Assembly (NCBI GenBank): GCA_913065025.1
Contig: CAJYAP010000013.1
Coordinates: 1 to 32,251 of the forward strand
DNA length: 32,251 bases
Reading direction: 5' to 3'
DNA from: an uncultured Gammaproteobacteria bacterium
Lineage (GTDB): Bacteria > Pseudomonadota > Gammaproteobacteria > Poriferisulfidales > GCA-002705445
Both the position numbers and the translations under genes were made by a program. Positions within the stretch are counted from its first letter, which is position 1; each line of letters starts with the position of its first letter. This document shows, piece after piece, positions 32,032 through 32,251 of the stretch. The notes beneath the pieces were generated by a model. That model had not been told where the DNA came from, made no database searches, and saw only the letters and a program-made list of their open reading frames with translations.

Positions 32032-32251
32032 ATGTTTAAGATAATGAAACAAACAGTAGCTGGTATAGCATTATTAGCTATGACATCACTTTCACAAGCA
32101 GAAAGTGAAGTATCATATAGTGCGAACTTAGGTTTTATGTCTGACTATATGTACAGAGGAATTCACCAATCAAGTAGTTCAGCTATGGGTGGATTTGATA
32201 TTGAATATGGAAGTTTTTATGTTGGAACATGGTTTGCCGACTTACAAGAAG
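32032..32251 (+). CDS. TorF-family putative outer-membrane porin (3' end beyond window)
   Basis: First 73 codons of an exported protein. A signal peptide (about 1-23, ending SQA) is followed by EVSYSANLGFMSDYMYRG, then IHQSSSSAMGGFDIEYG and FYVGTWFADL. This is the start of the TIGR02001/TorF family of predicted beta-barrels, in which the SDY.YRG pattern is diagnostic. AGGAG precedes the ATG with 7-8 bases between. In many Proteobacteria this gene stands before glnK-amtB, which together with the sigma-54 promoter suggests nitrogen control; those genes would lie past the window edge, so this cannot be seen here. Confidence 0.88.
   Translation, partial: MFKIMKQTVAGIALLAMTSLSQAESEVSYSANLGFMSDYMYRGIHQSSSSAMGGFDIEYGSFYVGTWFADLQE

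Overview
The window is a gene-dense, AT-rich (roughly 30% GC by eye) chromosomal segment of a gammaproteobacterium. The evidence is gene order and lineage-typical genes: gmk-rpoZ-spoT-ridA-recG; argH-lptM-lysA-dapF-DUF484-xerC; DUF971-ubiE-ubiJ-ubiB-uvrD; thrB(APH type)-polA-engB-cytochrome c4-dsbA; and ubiK. The order resembles Pseudomonas-like genomes more than enterics (ridA in place of trmH, an APH-type homoserine kinase). Low GC, tiny or negative intergenic gaps, TRAP transport and high-affinity phosphate uptake suggest a streamlined, probably aquatic, respiring bacterium; that lifestyle is inference.

Layout. 1-3211 is a phosphate/arsenic module: a truncated ACR3 arsenite exporter, a PstS phosphate-binding protein and, divergent from it, an OprP/OprO-type porin. 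The shared 250-bp promoter region carries Pho-box-like sequence. 3206-3437 is a non-coding stretch with two opposed hairpin-plus-terminator units whose loops carry anti-Shine-Dalgarno sequence. 3463-9168 is gmk, rpoZ, spoT, ridA, recG (nucleotide supply, stringent response, recombination). 9171-10818 (minus) is hemC-hemD. 10871-21444 is one long plus-strand run: argH, the very small lipoprotein gene lptM, lysA, dapF, DUF484, xerC, DUF971, ubiE, ubiJ, ubiB, uvrD, mostly overlapping or within 6 bp. 21460-25114 holds a TRAP transporter whose binding protein lies on the opposite strand from its two membrane subunits, with an unrecognised six-helix membrane protein between them. 25120-31632 is thrB, polA, engB, a diheme cytochrome c4, dsbA, a tRNA-Arg(CCG), a cytochrome c5-type protein and ubiK. 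31633-32031 is the longest gene-free stretch. It contains a good sigma-70-type promoter, a hairpin with a CsrA-like loop, inverted repeats and a near-perfect sigma-54 promoter, and leads into a TorF-family outer-membrane protein cut by the window end.

How the genes fit together. Much of the window serves aerobic respiration: heme precursors (HemC, HemD), ubiquinone (UbiE, UbiJ, UbiB, UbiK), c-type cytochromes and DsbA. Amino-acid and wall precursors (ArgH, LysA, DapF, ThrB) and DNA maintenance (RecG, XerC, UvrD, PolA) make up most of the rest. The two nutrient loci at the ends look stress-regulated: phosphate starvation on the left, and a sigma-54 (probably nitrogen) programme on the right. 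No insertion sequence, prophage, CRISPR array or toxin-antitoxin locus was seen. The least explained items are the opposed anti-SD hairpins at 3206-3437, the structured leader before torF, and the membrane protein at 22631-23248.
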